This document shows, piece by piece, positions 17,792 through 26,800 of a stretch of DNA of 64,000 nucleotides. Position 1 is the stretch's first letter. Every line of letters begins with the position of its first letter. Source of the DNA: JAEULH01 sp963789785 (GTDB lineage Bacteria > Pseudomonadota > Alphaproteobacteria > Rhodospirillales > Defluviicoccaceae); contig CAWBNC010000019.1 in NCBI GenBank assembly GCA_963789785.1, positions 62,001-126,000 of the forward strand. Reading direction: 5' to 3'. The position numbers were made by a program, and so were the translations under genes. A model generated the notes under the pieces. It saw only the letters and a program-made list of their open reading frames with translations, searched no databases and was not told where the DNA came from.

Positions 17792-18142
17792 ATGCGCTGC
17801 ACTGTAACGTCGGTCGCCAAGGCCGCTCTCATCTGCTTCGGCGTGCTTGGCGTCGCCGCCGGCTGCGTCGACAAGACCCGGACAAGCTGGGAAAACCCGG
17901 ATCTGCCCTGGGAACAATGGCGCGCGGATCAGGCGGAGTGCCGGAAGGCGGCCGAGGAGCGGGCCGAGCGGGACTTCTCCCTGCGCCAGATGGAAAGCGC
18001 GCCGCCGAGCAGCTACAGCCTTAACGAGCCGGTCGTCGCGTCGCTCAATCAGTTCGACGCGAGAAGGCAGATCGATCGATTATTCGCGAAATGCATGACC
18101 GACCGCGGCTACAGGCAGGTGGAACGCAGCGCCGAAGAGTAG
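17792..18142 (+). CDS. Small lipoprotein, function unknown
   Basis: A 116-residue predicted lipoprotein. A hydrophobic N-terminus with lipobox GVAAGC puts the acylated residue at Cys25. The mature part is charged and mostly helical, with WENPDLPWEQW followed by two cysteines about 65 residues apart (ECRKAAEE and KCMTDRGY). ECRK...CM..RGY is a pattern seen in short uncharacterised proteobacterial lipoproteins. ATG 17792 follows GGGCGGGA; ATG 17780 is the in-frame alternative. It converges with the dehydrogenase gene, touching at the stop codons. Confidence 0.65.
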   Translation: MRCTVTSVAKAALICFGVLGVAAGCVDKTRTSWENPDLPWEQWRADQAECRKAAEERAERDFSLRQMESAPPSSYSLNEPVVASLNQFDARRQIDRLFAKCMTDRGYRQVERSAEE

Positions 18143-19342
18143 CTACAACCGGCAGCGGACGATCGTCGCTATCTCGTCGTCGCTGAGCACGATGGGGTTG
18201 GTTTTCATCGAGCTGCCCCGGCTTTCCGCGACGACTGCGACGACATCGCCGGCGCCCATGCCGAAGGCGGGCAGGCGCGGCAGCGACAGTTCCGCCGTCC
18301 ACGCCTCCAGCGTCGCGACCAGACCGGCGAGCCGCGCCTCGGCCGGAGCATCATCGAGTTTGGCAAGCAGCCCTCCCACCCGAGCGTACTTCGCCAGCGC
18401 CGGTCCCTGCGGATCGCGCTCGCCGAGCGCGGCGATATTGACGGCGGTCGCGGCGGCGACGAGCGTGCCGCAGCAGACGCCGTGGGGGATGGGGTAGAAG
18501 GCGCCCAGCGGCGAGGCCAGCCCGTGGACCGAGCCGAGACCCGTCTGCGCGAGGCAGATGCCGGACATGAGCGAGGCGTAGGCGACGGCCGACCGGCCCG
18601 CCGGTGCGCCGGGCTCATCACCCCGCCAGGCGGCGAAGAAGCCGTCGCGAAAGGCGCACATGCCGGACCAGGTGAGGGCGTCGGTTATGGCGTTGGCCTT
18701 GATCGAGACGAACGACTCCAGGAGCTGGGTGAAGGCGTCCATGCCGTTGGCGGCGATGACCGCGCGCGGGCACCCGGTCAGCAGTTCGGGATCGACGATG
18801 GCAACGCGGGCGACCAGCGCCTCGTCGCGAAACGACTTCTTGAAGCCGCCGGGTCCGCGCCGGCTCAGCACCGCGTTCTTGGTCGCTTCGCTGCCGGTTC
18901 CGGCGGTCGTCGGCACGGCAATGAACGGAACCGCCGGCCCCTCGTAGGGCCGCTCCGGCCCGACGCCTTCGAGATGCTCCAGAACCGAATGATCGTGCCG
19001 TAGCAGGCCGGCAATAGCCTTGGCCGCATCGAGCGCGCTGCCGCCGCCGATGCCGATGACCACGTCAATCGCGTCGCCGCGATGGGTCGCGACCGCGTCG
19101 TCGACCATCTCCGGCGACGGCTCGCCGTCGACAGCGAGGTGGTGCCAGGTCAGGCCCGCGTCAGCCAACGCCGCCTTCAGCCGCGGCCAGTGCAAGCCGG
19201 ACATGAGCGACTGTCGGCCGGTGACGATGAGCGCGCGCGTGCCGAACGCGCGGGCTTCGTCGACCAGCGAAAGCAGCGTCCCGGCGCCGAAGACAAGGCG
19301 CGGCAGCCGTGCGATGGTGAACGGCGCGATCATGCCGGCCAT
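18143..19342 (-). CDS. Iron-containing alcohol dehydrogenase family protein
   Basis: A 399-residue group III (iron-activated) dehydrogenase. The NAD-binding GIGGGSALDAAKAIA and PTTAGTGSEATKNAV signatures and the metal ligands in FTQLLESF, SVHGLASPLG and PHGVCCG segments are present. The upstream partner encodes a small ABM-domain monooxygenase whose last codons contain this gene's ribosome site (GAAGGAG). That coupling suggests a short catabolic or detoxifying operon. Maleylacetate reductases belong to the same superfamily, so substrate is open. Confidence 0.88.
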   Translation of the reverse strand: MAGMIAPFTIARLPRLVFGAGTLLSLVDEARAFGTRALIVTGRQSLMSGLHWPRLKAALADAGLTWHHLAVDGEPSPEMVDDAVATHRGDAIDVVIGIGGGSALDAAKAIAGLLRHDHSVLEHLEGVGPERPYEGPAVPFIAVPTTAGTGSEATKNAVLSRRGPGGFKKSFRDEALVARVAIVDPELLTGCPRAVIAANGMDAFTQLLESFVSIKANAITDALTWSGMCAFRDGFFAAWRGDEPGAPAGRSAVAYASLMSGICLAQTGLGSVHGLASPLGAFYPIPHGVCCGTLVAAATAVNIAALGERDPQGPALAKYARVGGLLAKLDDAPAEARLAGLVATLEAWTAELSLPRLPAFGMGAGDVVAVVAESRGSSMKTNPIVLSDDEIATIVRCRL

Positions 19343-19344
19343 GA

Positions 19345-19641
19345 TTACTCCTTCGGAAACAGGCCGACGTAGGGGATGCCCTGGCGCGGCTTCGCCATCA
19401 TTCCGGCGACCGTGTCGCGCCAGGCGGCATAGTGCGCCGTCTCCTTGTGCGCGCTTGCGTCGGGGGCGCCGGCGTAGGCTTCGTAGAGAATAAACTCATG
19501 GGGCCTGTCCGGATCCTGCAGCACATCGAAGCGGCGGTTGCCGGGCTCGCGGATCGAGGCTTCATGATTGGCGCGGGTCGCTTCGATGAAGGCGTCGACG
19601 CACTCGGCCTTGACCGTTATCTTGACCAGGGTCACATGCAC
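19345..19641 (-). CDS. ABM-domain quinol monooxygenase-like protein
   Basis: A 98-residue ferredoxin-like alpha+beta barrel protein of the antibiotic biosynthesis monooxygenase family. It has the pattern VKITVKAE at the N-terminus, GNRRFDVLQDPD-x-PHEFILYEAY in the middle and SAHKETAHYAAW, close to YgiN and LsrG. GTG 19641 follows a strong AGGGAGG site; the frame is open further upstream without support. Two bases separate its stop from the dehydrogenase ATG. Substrate unknown. Confidence 0.82.
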   Translation of the reverse strand: MHVTLVKITVKAECVDAFIEATRANHEASIREPGNRRFDVLQDPDRPHEFILYEAYAGAPDASAHKETAHYAAWRDTVAGMMAKPRQGIPYVGLFPKE

Positions 19642-19754
19642 GGCCGGATCCTCCCTTGGACATTTTCGCCAATCTTGCGGGTCTTGCCGCGCCGCCGTCA
19701 AGGCGCGCGGGGTCTGGAATCGGCCCGACCTCTGCCAGAGATGTCCGCAACGGC

Positions 19755-20792
19755 ATGAAGATCAGCGACTTCGATTTCGACATGCCGGCATCGGCCATCG
19801 CCCAGCGCCCCGTTGTGCCGCGTGACGCCGCGCGGCTGCTGGATGTCGACGAGACCTGCCGCGACCGGGGTGTGCGCGATCTGCCCGACCTGCTGCGCGC
19901 GGGCGACCTGCTCGTCTGCAATGACACGGCGGTCATTCCCGTGCGGCTGTTCGGCCATCGCGATTTTGTTGCGGTCGAGGTGACCCTGATCGAGGATCTG
20001 GGCTGCGGGCGCTGGCGGGCGCTGGCCCGGCCGGGGCGGCGGCTGCGGATCGGCCAGCGCATCGACTTTGCCGCGGCTTTCGCCGCCGAGGTCGTGGCCA
20101 AGGCCGACGACGGCGCGGTCACGCTCGCCTTCGACCGGGACGGCCCGGACCTGCTTGCCGCGTTCGAGATCCATGGCGGGATGCCGCTGCCGCCCTACAT
20201 CCGCAGGCCGCGGGGCGGCGATCCGCGCGATCGGACCGATTACCAGACCGTCTTCGCCGCCCGCCCCGGCGCCGTCGCCGCGCCGACGGCCGGGCTCCAT
20301 TTCACCCCGTCGCTTCTCGCGGACCTGGACCACCGCGGCATCCGCCGGACCACGGTCACGCTGCACGTCGGCGCCGGAACGTTTTTGCCGGTGAAGACGG
20401 ACAGGGTCCGCGATCACGTGATGCACGCCGAACGCGGCGAGATTTCCGCCGCCGCCGCCGAGGCCGTCAATGCCGCGCGCGCCGCCGGCGGGCGGATCGT
20501 CGCCGTCGGCACGACCTCGTTGCGCCTGATCGAGGCTGCGGCCGACGATGACGGCCGGCTCTGCGCCTTCGCCGGCGAGACCGACCTGTTCATAACGCCG
20601 GGCTACCGGTGGAAAGTCGCCGACCTGTTGCTGACCAACTTTCATCTGCCGCGCTCGACGCTGTTCATGCTGGTCTGCGCCTTCGCCGGCACCGGCCGGA
20701 TGCGGGCCGCCTACCGCCGCGCCATCGCCGCCGGCTACCGCTTCTACTCCTACGGCGACTGCTGCCTGCTGCGCCGGAGCGAGGCGCGATGA
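19755..20792 (+). CDS. queA: S-adenosylmethionine:tRNA ribosyltransferase-isomerase
   Basis: Converts preQ1 in tRNA to epoxyqueuosine by transferring the ribosyl part of SAM. The 345 residues start with MKISDFDFDMP and carry LVCNDTAVIPVRL, GGMPLPPYIRR, APTAGLHFT, LHVGAGTFLPVK and a C-terminal NFHLPRSTLFMLVCAF, all diagnostic. The frame is open upstream to 19656, but ATG 19755 matches the family start. It overlaps tgt by four bases (ATGA), so the queuosine genes are coupled. Confidence 0.96.
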   Translation: MKISDFDFDMPASAIAQRPVVPRDAARLLDVDETCRDRGVRDLPDLLRAGDLLVCNDTAVIPVRLFGHRDFVAVEVTLIEDLGCGRWRALARPGRRLRIGQRIDFAAAFAAEVVAKADDGAVTLAFDRDGPDLLAAFEIHGGMPLPPYIRRPRGGDPRDRTDYQTVFAARPGAVAAPTAGLHFTPSLLADLDHRGIRRTTVTLHVGAGTFLPVKTDRVRDHVMHAERGEISAAAAEAVNAARAAGGRIVAVGTTSLRLIEAAADDDGRLCAFAGETDLFITPGYRWKVADLLLTNFHLPRSTLFMLVCAFAGTGRMRAAYRRAIAAGYRFYSYGDCCLLRRSEAR

Positions 20793-21970
20793 GCGCCGTC
20801 GGCACCCCGTTCACGCTGCTCGCGACCGATCGCGGCGCGCGCCGCGGGCGGCTGGAGACCGCGCACGGTCCGGTCGAGACGCCGGCGTTCATGCCGGTCG
20901 GCACCGCCGCCTCGGTCAAGGCGATGCTGCCGGCGATGGTCGCCGCCACCGGCGCTTCCATGATCCTTGGCAACACCTACCACCTCATGCTTCGACCGGG
21001 GTCCGAGCGGATCGCCCGGCTTGGCGGACTGCACCGGTTCATGAACTGGCCGGGGCCGATCCTCACCGACTCCGGCGGGTTTCAGGTCATGTCGCTGGCC
21101 GAGCTCAGGACCATCGACGAGACCGGCGTCGCCTTCCGTTCCCACATCGACGGCAGCCGCCACCTGCTGACGCCGGAACGGGCGGTCGCCATCCAGAACG
21201 ACCTCGATGCCGACATTGCCATGGTCCTCGACGAATGTCCCCGCTTCGGCGCCGACGATGCCGCGATCGCCGAAGCCGTGGAGCGTTCGGTGCGCTGGGC
21301 CGGGCGATGCCGCGACGCCTTCGTCACCCGCTCGGGCTATGGATTGTTCGGCATTGTCCAGGGCGGCGTCCTGCCCGACTTGCGCGCGGCCTGCGCCGAG
21401 GCGCTCATTGCGATCGGCTTCGACGGCTACGCCATCGGCGGCCTCGCCGTCGGCGAGGGCCAGGCCCTGATGTTCGAGGTCATCGAGGCGACGGCGCCAC
21501 GCCTGCCGGCGGATCGCCCGCGGTACCTGATGGGAGTGGGCAAGCCCGCCGATCTGGTTGGCGCGGTTGCGCGCGGGATCGACATGTTCGACTGCGTTCT
21601 GCCGACGCGCTCGGGTCGGACGGGTCAGGCCTTCACCCGCCATGGCGCGATCAACCTGCGGAACGCCCGCCACGCCGACGATCCGCGCCCGCTGGACGAG
21701 ACCATCGACTGTCCAGCGAGTACCGACTACAGCCGCGCCTACCTGAACCACCTGACCCGCTCGGGCGAAATCCTCGGGGCGATACTGCTGACCTGGCATA
21801 ATCTCGCCTACTACCAGACGCTAATGGCGGAGATGCGCAGGGCGATCACGCGGGGCAGCTTTGCCGGATTCGCCGCGGCCTTCGCCGCAGATCAGGGCCG
21901 CGGCGACATCGACCCGCTGGCGTCGGCGGCGTCCAGCGTTGAACACGAACGAAAGGTCGGCAGCGCGTGA
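20789..21970 (+). CDS. tgt: tRNA-guanine transglycosylase with atypical zinc site
   Basis: Exchanges guanine-34 of certain tRNAs for preQ1. The 393-residue protein has the family core: MPVGTAASVKAM, TDSGGFQVMSL with the catalytic aspartate, VQGGVLPDLR, GGLAVGEG and the nucleophile region FDCVLPTRSGRTG. The C-terminal zinc site normally reads C-x-C-x2-C before YSRAYL; here it reads IDCPAS, so only the middle cysteine of the three remains, while the distal histidine (TWHNLAYY) is kept. It overlaps queA upstream and queF downstream by four bases. Confidence 0.94.
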   Translation: MSAVGTPFTLLATDRGARRGRLETAHGPVETPAFMPVGTAASVKAMLPAMVAATGASMILGNTYHLMLRPGSERIARLGGLHRFMNWPGPILTDSGGFQVMSLAELRTIDETGVAFRSHIDGSRHLLTPERAVAIQNDLDADIAMVLDECPRFGADDAAIAEAVERSVRWAGRCRDAFVTRSGYGLFGIVQGGVLPDLRAACAEALIAIGFDGYAIGGLAVGEGQALMFEVIEATAPRLPADRPRYLMGVGKPADLVGAVARGIDMFDCVLPTRSGRTGQAFTRHGAINLRNARHADDPRPLDETIDCPASTDYSRAYLNHLTRSGEILGAILLTWHNLAYYQTLMAEMRRAITRGSFAGFAAAFAADQGRGDIDPLASAASSVEHERKVGSA

Positions 21971-22446
21971 GCGAGGACGACGAGCCGACACGACCCGCCC
22001 CGGAACTCACCCAGCTCGGACGCCCGGCAGCGGTGCCGGCATCGCCCGCTGTTGCGGTCCTGGAGACGGTGGCGAACCCGCATCCGGAATTGATCTACCT
22101 CGTGCGCCTGACAGCGCCGGAATTCACCACTCTGTGCCCTGTCACCGGTCAACCGGATTTCGCCCACCTGGTGGTCGATTACGTTCCCGCCCAGCGCCTC
22201 GTCGAGAGCAAGTCGTTCAAGCTCTACCTCGCCTCGTTCCGCAATCACCACGACTTCCACGAGGCCTGCACTCTGGCGGTCGCGGCGAAGATCCGCACGG
22301 CGGCCGAACCGCAATGGCTCCGGATCGCGGGCTACTGGTACCCGCGCGGCGGCATCCCCATCGACGTTTTTTACCAAACGGGTGCGCCGCCGAAGGGGGT
22401 CTGGTTACCGGCGCCGGGGGTTCCGTCCTATCGCGGCCGCGGCTGA
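21967..22446 (+). CDS. queF: NADPH-dependent preQ0 reductase
   Basis: Reduces the nitrile of 7-cyano-7-deazaguanine to preQ1, the base inserted by Tgt. The 159-residue type I (short) QueF has the catalytic cysteine in EFTTLCPVTGQPDF, the signature ESKSFKLYLASFRNHHDFHE and the strand IPIDVFYQTG. The start is GTG 21967 overlapping the tgt stop. With queA and tgt it supplies and installs the queuosine precursor. Confidence 0.95.
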   Translation: MSEDDEPTRPAPELTQLGRPAAVPASPAVAVLETVANPHPELIYLVRLTAPEFTTLCPVTGQPDFAHLVVDYVPAQRLVESKSFKLYLASFRNHHDFHEACTLAVAAKIRTAAEPQWLRIAGYWYPRGGIPIDVFYQTGAPPKGVWLPAPGVPSYRGRG

Positions 22447-22452
22447 ACGCGA

Positions 22453-23528
22453 TCACCGCGATGACGATGAAGAAGCCGCCCGCGCAGCCGGCTCATCCGG
22501 TGCGCCCGCGGTCTCGGCCCGAGGCTGAGGCCCGCTATCCGCGGTTCGCCAGAAGGGGCGCTTGCCGAGGAACCGGTCCCAGATCCTGAGCACGCCATGC
22601 TCGCGGTGCCCGGAAACATGGCTGTGCCAGCCGATAATCACCCCGGCGGCGAAGGCGACATCACGGCGTTCTTTGCCGCTTACCCGCTTCAGCGCCTTCT
22701 TCAGCAGCCCGCGGGCGACCTCCAGGTCGTTGTTCAGGCCGAGCTGATCCTGCAGGGCCTTCATCACCGTGAGGAAGGGCGTGACCTGCCGGCGCGGGAA
22801 GAGCATGCCGAAGAATTCGGTGGCGTAGCGAAGCTTCTTGATCTGGATACGGACCGCATGCCGCTGCTCCGCCGCGAGTTCGGCAAAATTTTCGGCCAAA
22901 GCGAGCGTCTCGTTGTAGCGCTCATCGAACAGGTGACGGGCAAGATCGACCGCGAAGGCGCGCAGCGAAGCCACCTGATCGGGCGTCGCCCCATCGTGCC
23001 AGCGTCGGCCCTCGGCCCACGCCTTCAGCAGCAGCATCAGCCCGGCGTAGCGCTGCGACTTGATCGCCGCCGCCGCGCGCGCATAGGCCTCGTCGCGCAA
23101 GTCTTCGACCACCCGCGTCAGCGGCGTCAGCGTCGCTTCCTGGGGGCATGGCTTCGACAACCGGCCGCAGCACCCCGCCGACGAAACACGTCCCAGTCCC
23201 GCGCCCCGCCGAGCTCGCGGATCAGCCACTTGAGCTCGCCGTTGAGGTAGCGATATTGCTCGTCCGGAATGAAGGCCCGGTAGAGCGTCAGGGCGGACCG
23301 CAGCCGGCGGGCGGCGACCCGCATCTGATGGATGCCCTCGTCGTGCGCCCGGGCGAGAACGCAGGCCTCGTTCGCACGCAGATGCTCGGCGCCGGCGACG
23401 ACGATCCGAGTCAGGGCGTCTTCGGCGGTCGCAAGCGGAGCGATCGCCGGCGTTTTCGCCTTGCGCCAGCGTAATGGAGATTTTTCAGCGGCAGCCTTGC
23501 CCGCCGCTGGCCTCTCCAAGTCGTTCAT
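22453..23528 (-). CDS. CHAD-domain protein, frame broken twice near 23145 and 23185
   Basis: A helical, histidine- and arginine-rich CHAD domain protein, a family linked to polyphosphate and acidic ligand binding. The N-terminal part has the first signature IHQMRVAARRLRSALTLYR and ends RDWDVF. A middle piece, FVGGVLRPVVEAMP, is in the next frame. The rest, from EATLTPLTRVV to the end, is in the third and holds the second signature VRIQIKKLRYATEFF. Each step equals one extra base, inside a T run (23184-23187) and a C run (23142-23146) of the coding strand. The repaired length is about 357 residues. The usual CYTH partner domain is absent. Confidence 0.78.
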
Positions 23529-23669
23529 GGCCGGCTTGTTCCCGTTCCCAAGCACTGCCGCTACGATTGCCGCTCCGCATTGCCGTGTCTGGCAGACTTC
23601 TGAAATTGGATCCCGGCCTACACGCTGTCAACACCGCCCGCAGGTCCGCGAGGGTTCGTTACTTCGAGA

Positions 23670-24113
23670 TCAAAGACTGCCCATTTTTCCGAGCGGAAAG
23701 CGCTGCTCGATGCGCGATGCGAGCTGATCGCGCACCTGACGATAGGCTGAGAGGCGCACCTCGCGGCTCCCCTCGATCAACGTCGGGTCGAAGGTATTCC
23801 AGAAGACCACGTCGCACGCCATCATTCGTGTCAGCTCCATGGCCTGGTGATGGGCCTCAGGCGAGAGCGAAATGATCAGGTCGAAGAATTCGTCTTCGAG
23901 ATCGGCGAACGTCCTTGGCTCATGACGGGAAATGTCGATGCCGACCTCGTCCATGACCTTGACGGCGAAGGGGTCGAGCATGCCCTCGCGGACGCCGATG
24001 GACTCGACGTGCATGCGGTTGCCGAGCCGGCTGCGGAGAACGCCCTCGGCCATCGGCGAGCGCACGGCGTTGAACGTGCATGCAAACAGCACCGCGGATG
24101 GGTTCTCGAGCAA
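23670..24113 (-). CDS. Low-molecular-weight protein tyrosine phosphatase family protein
   Basis: A 147-residue LMW-PTP fold protein. The P-loop CTFNAVRS gives nucleophile Cys12 and Arg18, and WNTFDP in the C-terminal half carries the probable general acid aspartate. It could dephosphorylate protein tyrosines or act as a thioredoxin-type arsenate reductase, which shares this fold; no extra cysteine pair typical of ArsC is visible, so phosphatase is favoured. It ends the hisG-hisD-UPF0262-phosphatase run on this strand, a known alphaproteobacterial order, eight bases after UPF0262. Confidence 0.85.
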   Translation of the reverse strand: MLENPSAVLFACTFNAVRSPMAEGVLRSRLGNRMHVESIGVREGMLDPFAVKVMDEVGIDISRHEPRTFADLEDEFFDLIISLSPEAHHQAMELTRMMACDVVFWNTFDPTLIEGSREVRLSAYRQVRDQLASRIEQRFPLGKMGSL

Positions 24114-24120
24114 GTCCGCC

Positions 24121-24624
24121 TCAGGCTCGGATGTGGAGGATGCAGATCAGGGTGAACAGGCGCCGGGCGGTCGCCATATCGATTTCAACCTTGCCCGCAA
24201 GGCGCTGGCGCAGAACCTCAGCGCCCTCGTTGTGGAGGCCGCGCCGGCCCATGTCGATGGCCTCGATGCGGCTGGGCGGCAGGCTCTTGATTGCGCTGAA
24301 GTAGCTGTCGCAGACGAGGAAATAGTCTTTGACGATCCGGCGCAGGCAGGACAGCGAGAGCGTAAAGCGCGTCAGCGGCCTCTCGGCGGTGTCGAAAACG
24401 TTGAAAGAGAGGCGGTCGTCGACGATCCCGAGGCTGAGAACGTACGGTCCGCTGAAGCCGCCCGCGGGCGCGAAACGGTTATCCTCGATCAGGTCGTAAA
24501 GGGCGGCTCGGCGTTCATTCTCGATCTGGGCGCTGAGGCGGATCCGGCCCGCTTCCTCAAGACGGATGCGTGCGATGCGCTGGCTGTCGTCGCCCGCCTC
24601 TGTGGCGCCCGGCGGCGCGGCCAC
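24121..24624 (-). CDS. UPF0262 family protein
   Basis: A 167-residue protein of the alphaproteobacterial UPF0262 family, recognised by IENERRAALYDLIEDNRF, FNVFD and LRRIVKDYFLVCDSYF, and by its position directly after hisD. It has no membrane segment or signal peptide. Its biochemical role is unknown. The start is GTG 24624, seven bases after the hisD stop, which points to cotranscription with histidine genes. Confidence 0.88.
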   Translation of the reverse strand: MAAPPGATEAGDDSQRIARIRLEEAGRIRLSAQIENERRAALYDLIEDNRFAPAGGFSGPYVLSLGIVDDRLSFNVFDTAERPLTRFTLSLSCLRRIVKDYFLVCDSYFSAIKSLPPSRIEAIDMGRRGLHNEGAEVLRQRLAGKVEIDMATARRLFTLICILHIRA

Positions 24625-24630
24625 GACGGC

Positions 24631-25935
24631 CTAGAGGTCGCGCCTGCGGTTGAGGCGCAGGGCGACGGAGCGGGCATGGGCGCCGAGCCCTTCGGCTTCG
24701 GCCAGGGTGACGGCGGCCGGGCCGACGACGGCGAGACCCGTGGCGTCACAGCCGACGAAGGTGGTGCGCTTGAGAAAGTCGAGCACACCCAGGCCGGACG
24801 AGAACCGGGCGCTGCGCCCGGTAGGCAGAACGTGGTTGGGTCCGGCGACATAATCGCCGAGCGCTTCCGGGGTAAGCCGGCCGAGGAAAATGGCGCCGGC
24901 GTTGCGGACCCGCCGCGCCAGGGCATCGGGATCGGCGACCGCGAGCTGCAGGTGCTCGGGCGCGACCCGGTCGATGAGGGCCGGCGCCTGATCGAGATCC
25001 TGTAGCAGGATGACGCAGCCGTGCGCGGCCCAGCTTGCCGCGGCCGTATCGCGGCGCGCGAGAGTGGCCAGGTGTTCCTCCACCGCGGCGCAGACGGCCT
25101 CGGCGAAGGTCGCATCGGAGGTGATCAAAATCGACTGGGCCGCGGCGTCGTGCTCGGCCTGGGCGAGGAGGTCGACGGCAATCCACGCCGGGTCGTTGTC
25201 CGCATCGGCGACGATGAGAACCTCGGAAGGCCCGGCGATCATATCGATGCCGACCTGGCCGAACACCTGCCGTTTGGCCTCCGCGACGTAGGCGTTGCCG
25301 GGACCCACGATCATATCCACCGGCGCGATCGTGGCACTGCCGTAGGCCAGCGCGGCGATCGCCTGGGCGCCGCCGACGCGGTAGATTTCATCGACCCCGG
25401 CGAGGCGCGCGGCGGCAAGCACAAGGGGATTGAGATGTCCGTCCGGCGCCGGCACGGTGATGACCAGCCGCTCGACCCCGGCGACCCGGGCCGGCAGCGC
25501 GTTCATCAGCACCGACGACGGATAAGCCGCGGTCCCGCCGGGAACGTAGAGACCGGCGGTGGCCACCGGCGTCCAGCGGTAGCCGAGGCGGACGCCGGCG
25601 GCGTCGACCTCGTCGAGATCGGCCGGCATCTGCCGGGCATGGAACGCGCCGATCCTGGCGGCCGCCAGCTCCAGTGCGGCCATGGCCTCCGGTTCGCAGG
25701 CGGCGATCATCCGGTCGATGTCCGCCGTTGCGACCCGCAAAGTCGCCGTGGTCGGCTCGGTCCGATCGAACCGGCGGGTGTAGTCGATGAGAGCGGCATC
25801 GCCTCGGGCGCGGACATCGGAGATGATGGCGGCGACACTGGCGCGGACATCGGGGGCCTGCTCGCGCTTCGCCGCCAGCATGGCCGCGAACCGCTGCTCG
25901 AAATCGTCCGCTGCGCGGTCAAGCCGCCACGGCAT
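24631..25935 (-). CDS. hisD: Histidinol dehydrogenase
   Basis: Catalyses the last two steps of histidine synthesis, L-histidinol to L-histidine with NAD. The 434 residues include LYVPGGTAAYPSSVLM, GGAQAIAALAYG, DMIVGPGNAYVAEAK, IDMIAGPSEVLI, the zinc-site AQAEHDAAAQ, the catalytic VAPEHLQL and a final YVAGPNHVLPT, all in one intact frame. Its start overlaps the end of hisG by 17 bases. It is intact although its neighbour hisG is broken. Confidence 0.97.
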   Translation of the reverse strand: MPWRLDRAADDFEQRFAAMLAAKREQAPDVRASVAAIISDVRARGDAALIDYTRRFDRTEPTTATLRVATADIDRMIAACEPEAMAALELAAARIGAFHARQMPADLDEVDAAGVRLGYRWTPVATAGLYVPGGTAAYPSSVLMNALPARVAGVERLVITVPAPDGHLNPLVLAAARLAGVDEIYRVGGAQAIAALAYGSATIAPVDMIVGPGNAYVAEAKRQVFGQVGIDMIAGPSEVLIVADADNDPAWIAVDLLAQAEHDAAAQSILITSDATFAEAVCAAVEEHLATLARRDTAAASWAAHGCVILLQDLDQAPALIDRVAPEHLQLAVADPDALARRVRNAGAIFLGRLTPEALGDYVAGPNHVLPTGRSARFSSGLGVLDFLKRTTFVGCDATGLAVVGPAAVTLAEAEGLGAHARSVALRLNRRRDL

Positions 25936-26588
25936 CCAGCGCCTCCCGGAAGCGGCCGATCCAGCCGTTGATCTCGCGCTGGCGGGTCTTCCACGCCGTC
26001 CTGTTGACGGCCAGCCGGGAGGTGATCTCGGCGATCGTTTCGACCTCGATCAGGCCATTCGCGGCGAGCGTCGCTCCGCTCGAAACCAGATCGACGATGT
26101 AGCGGCAGAGGCCCAATGTCGGCGCCAGCTCCATCGCCCCGTTGAGATGGATGCATTCGGCCTGGACACCGCGCGCGGCGAAGTGGCGGCGCGTCGTCAT
26201 CGGATACTTCGTCGCGATGCGGATGTGGCTCCAGGTCGCCGGATCGTCGTCGTCGCTCAGCTCGGCAAGCTCGGCGACGGCCATCCGGCAGTGGCCGACC
26301 CCGAGGTCCAGCGGGGCGTAGATCTCCGAATAGTCGAACTCCGAGAGCACGTCGTTGCCGCAGATCCCAAAATGCGCGGCGCCGTAGGCGACGAAGGTCG
26401 CCACATCGAAGCTGCGCACCCGGATCAGGTCGATCGTTTCCACGTTGGTGGCGAAGCGGAGAAGCCGGCTGTCATCGTCCTCGAACGCGCGGCTCCGGCT
26501 CGATCCCCGCACCGCGGATCACCGGCATCGCTTCCCTCAGGATCCGGCCTTTGGGAACGGCCAAAATAAGCTTTTCGGTTGCCCGCAA
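25919..26588 (-). CDS. hisG: ATP phosphoribosyltransferase, short form, frame broken near 26488
   Basis: First enzyme of histidine synthesis, joining ATP and PRPP. The N-terminal piece reads LILAVPKGRILREA to GIEPEP. From about 26488 the protein continues one frame on as AFEDDDSRLL, with FVAYGAAHFGICGNDVL and LVSSGATLAANGL, which are family signatures. Removing one base in the GCCGCGCG run joins them as PEPAFEDD, the family pattern. The span is 670 bases, 669 plus one, giving 222 residues: the short HisG that needs HisZ. TTG 26588 is chosen for its AGAGGG site and family length. hisZ is not in the window. Confidence 0.9.
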
Positions 26589-26800
26589 GACGATGCCCTC
26601 TTCGGTCGCAGCCTGCCTCTGGCTAGTCGGATTCGCCCGCGTGTGCAAGGGAGCAACCGGGGGCAGGGCCGATGCGCGGCAGAGGCGAAGATGTAGCTCT
26701 CGCAACGCAGCGCCAGCCGTGGGCTATGCCAGAATACTTTCCCTGGCACGGTTTTGCCCGATAATCTGCGTGGAAGGGGCGCGGGGGCGGATCTATCGTC

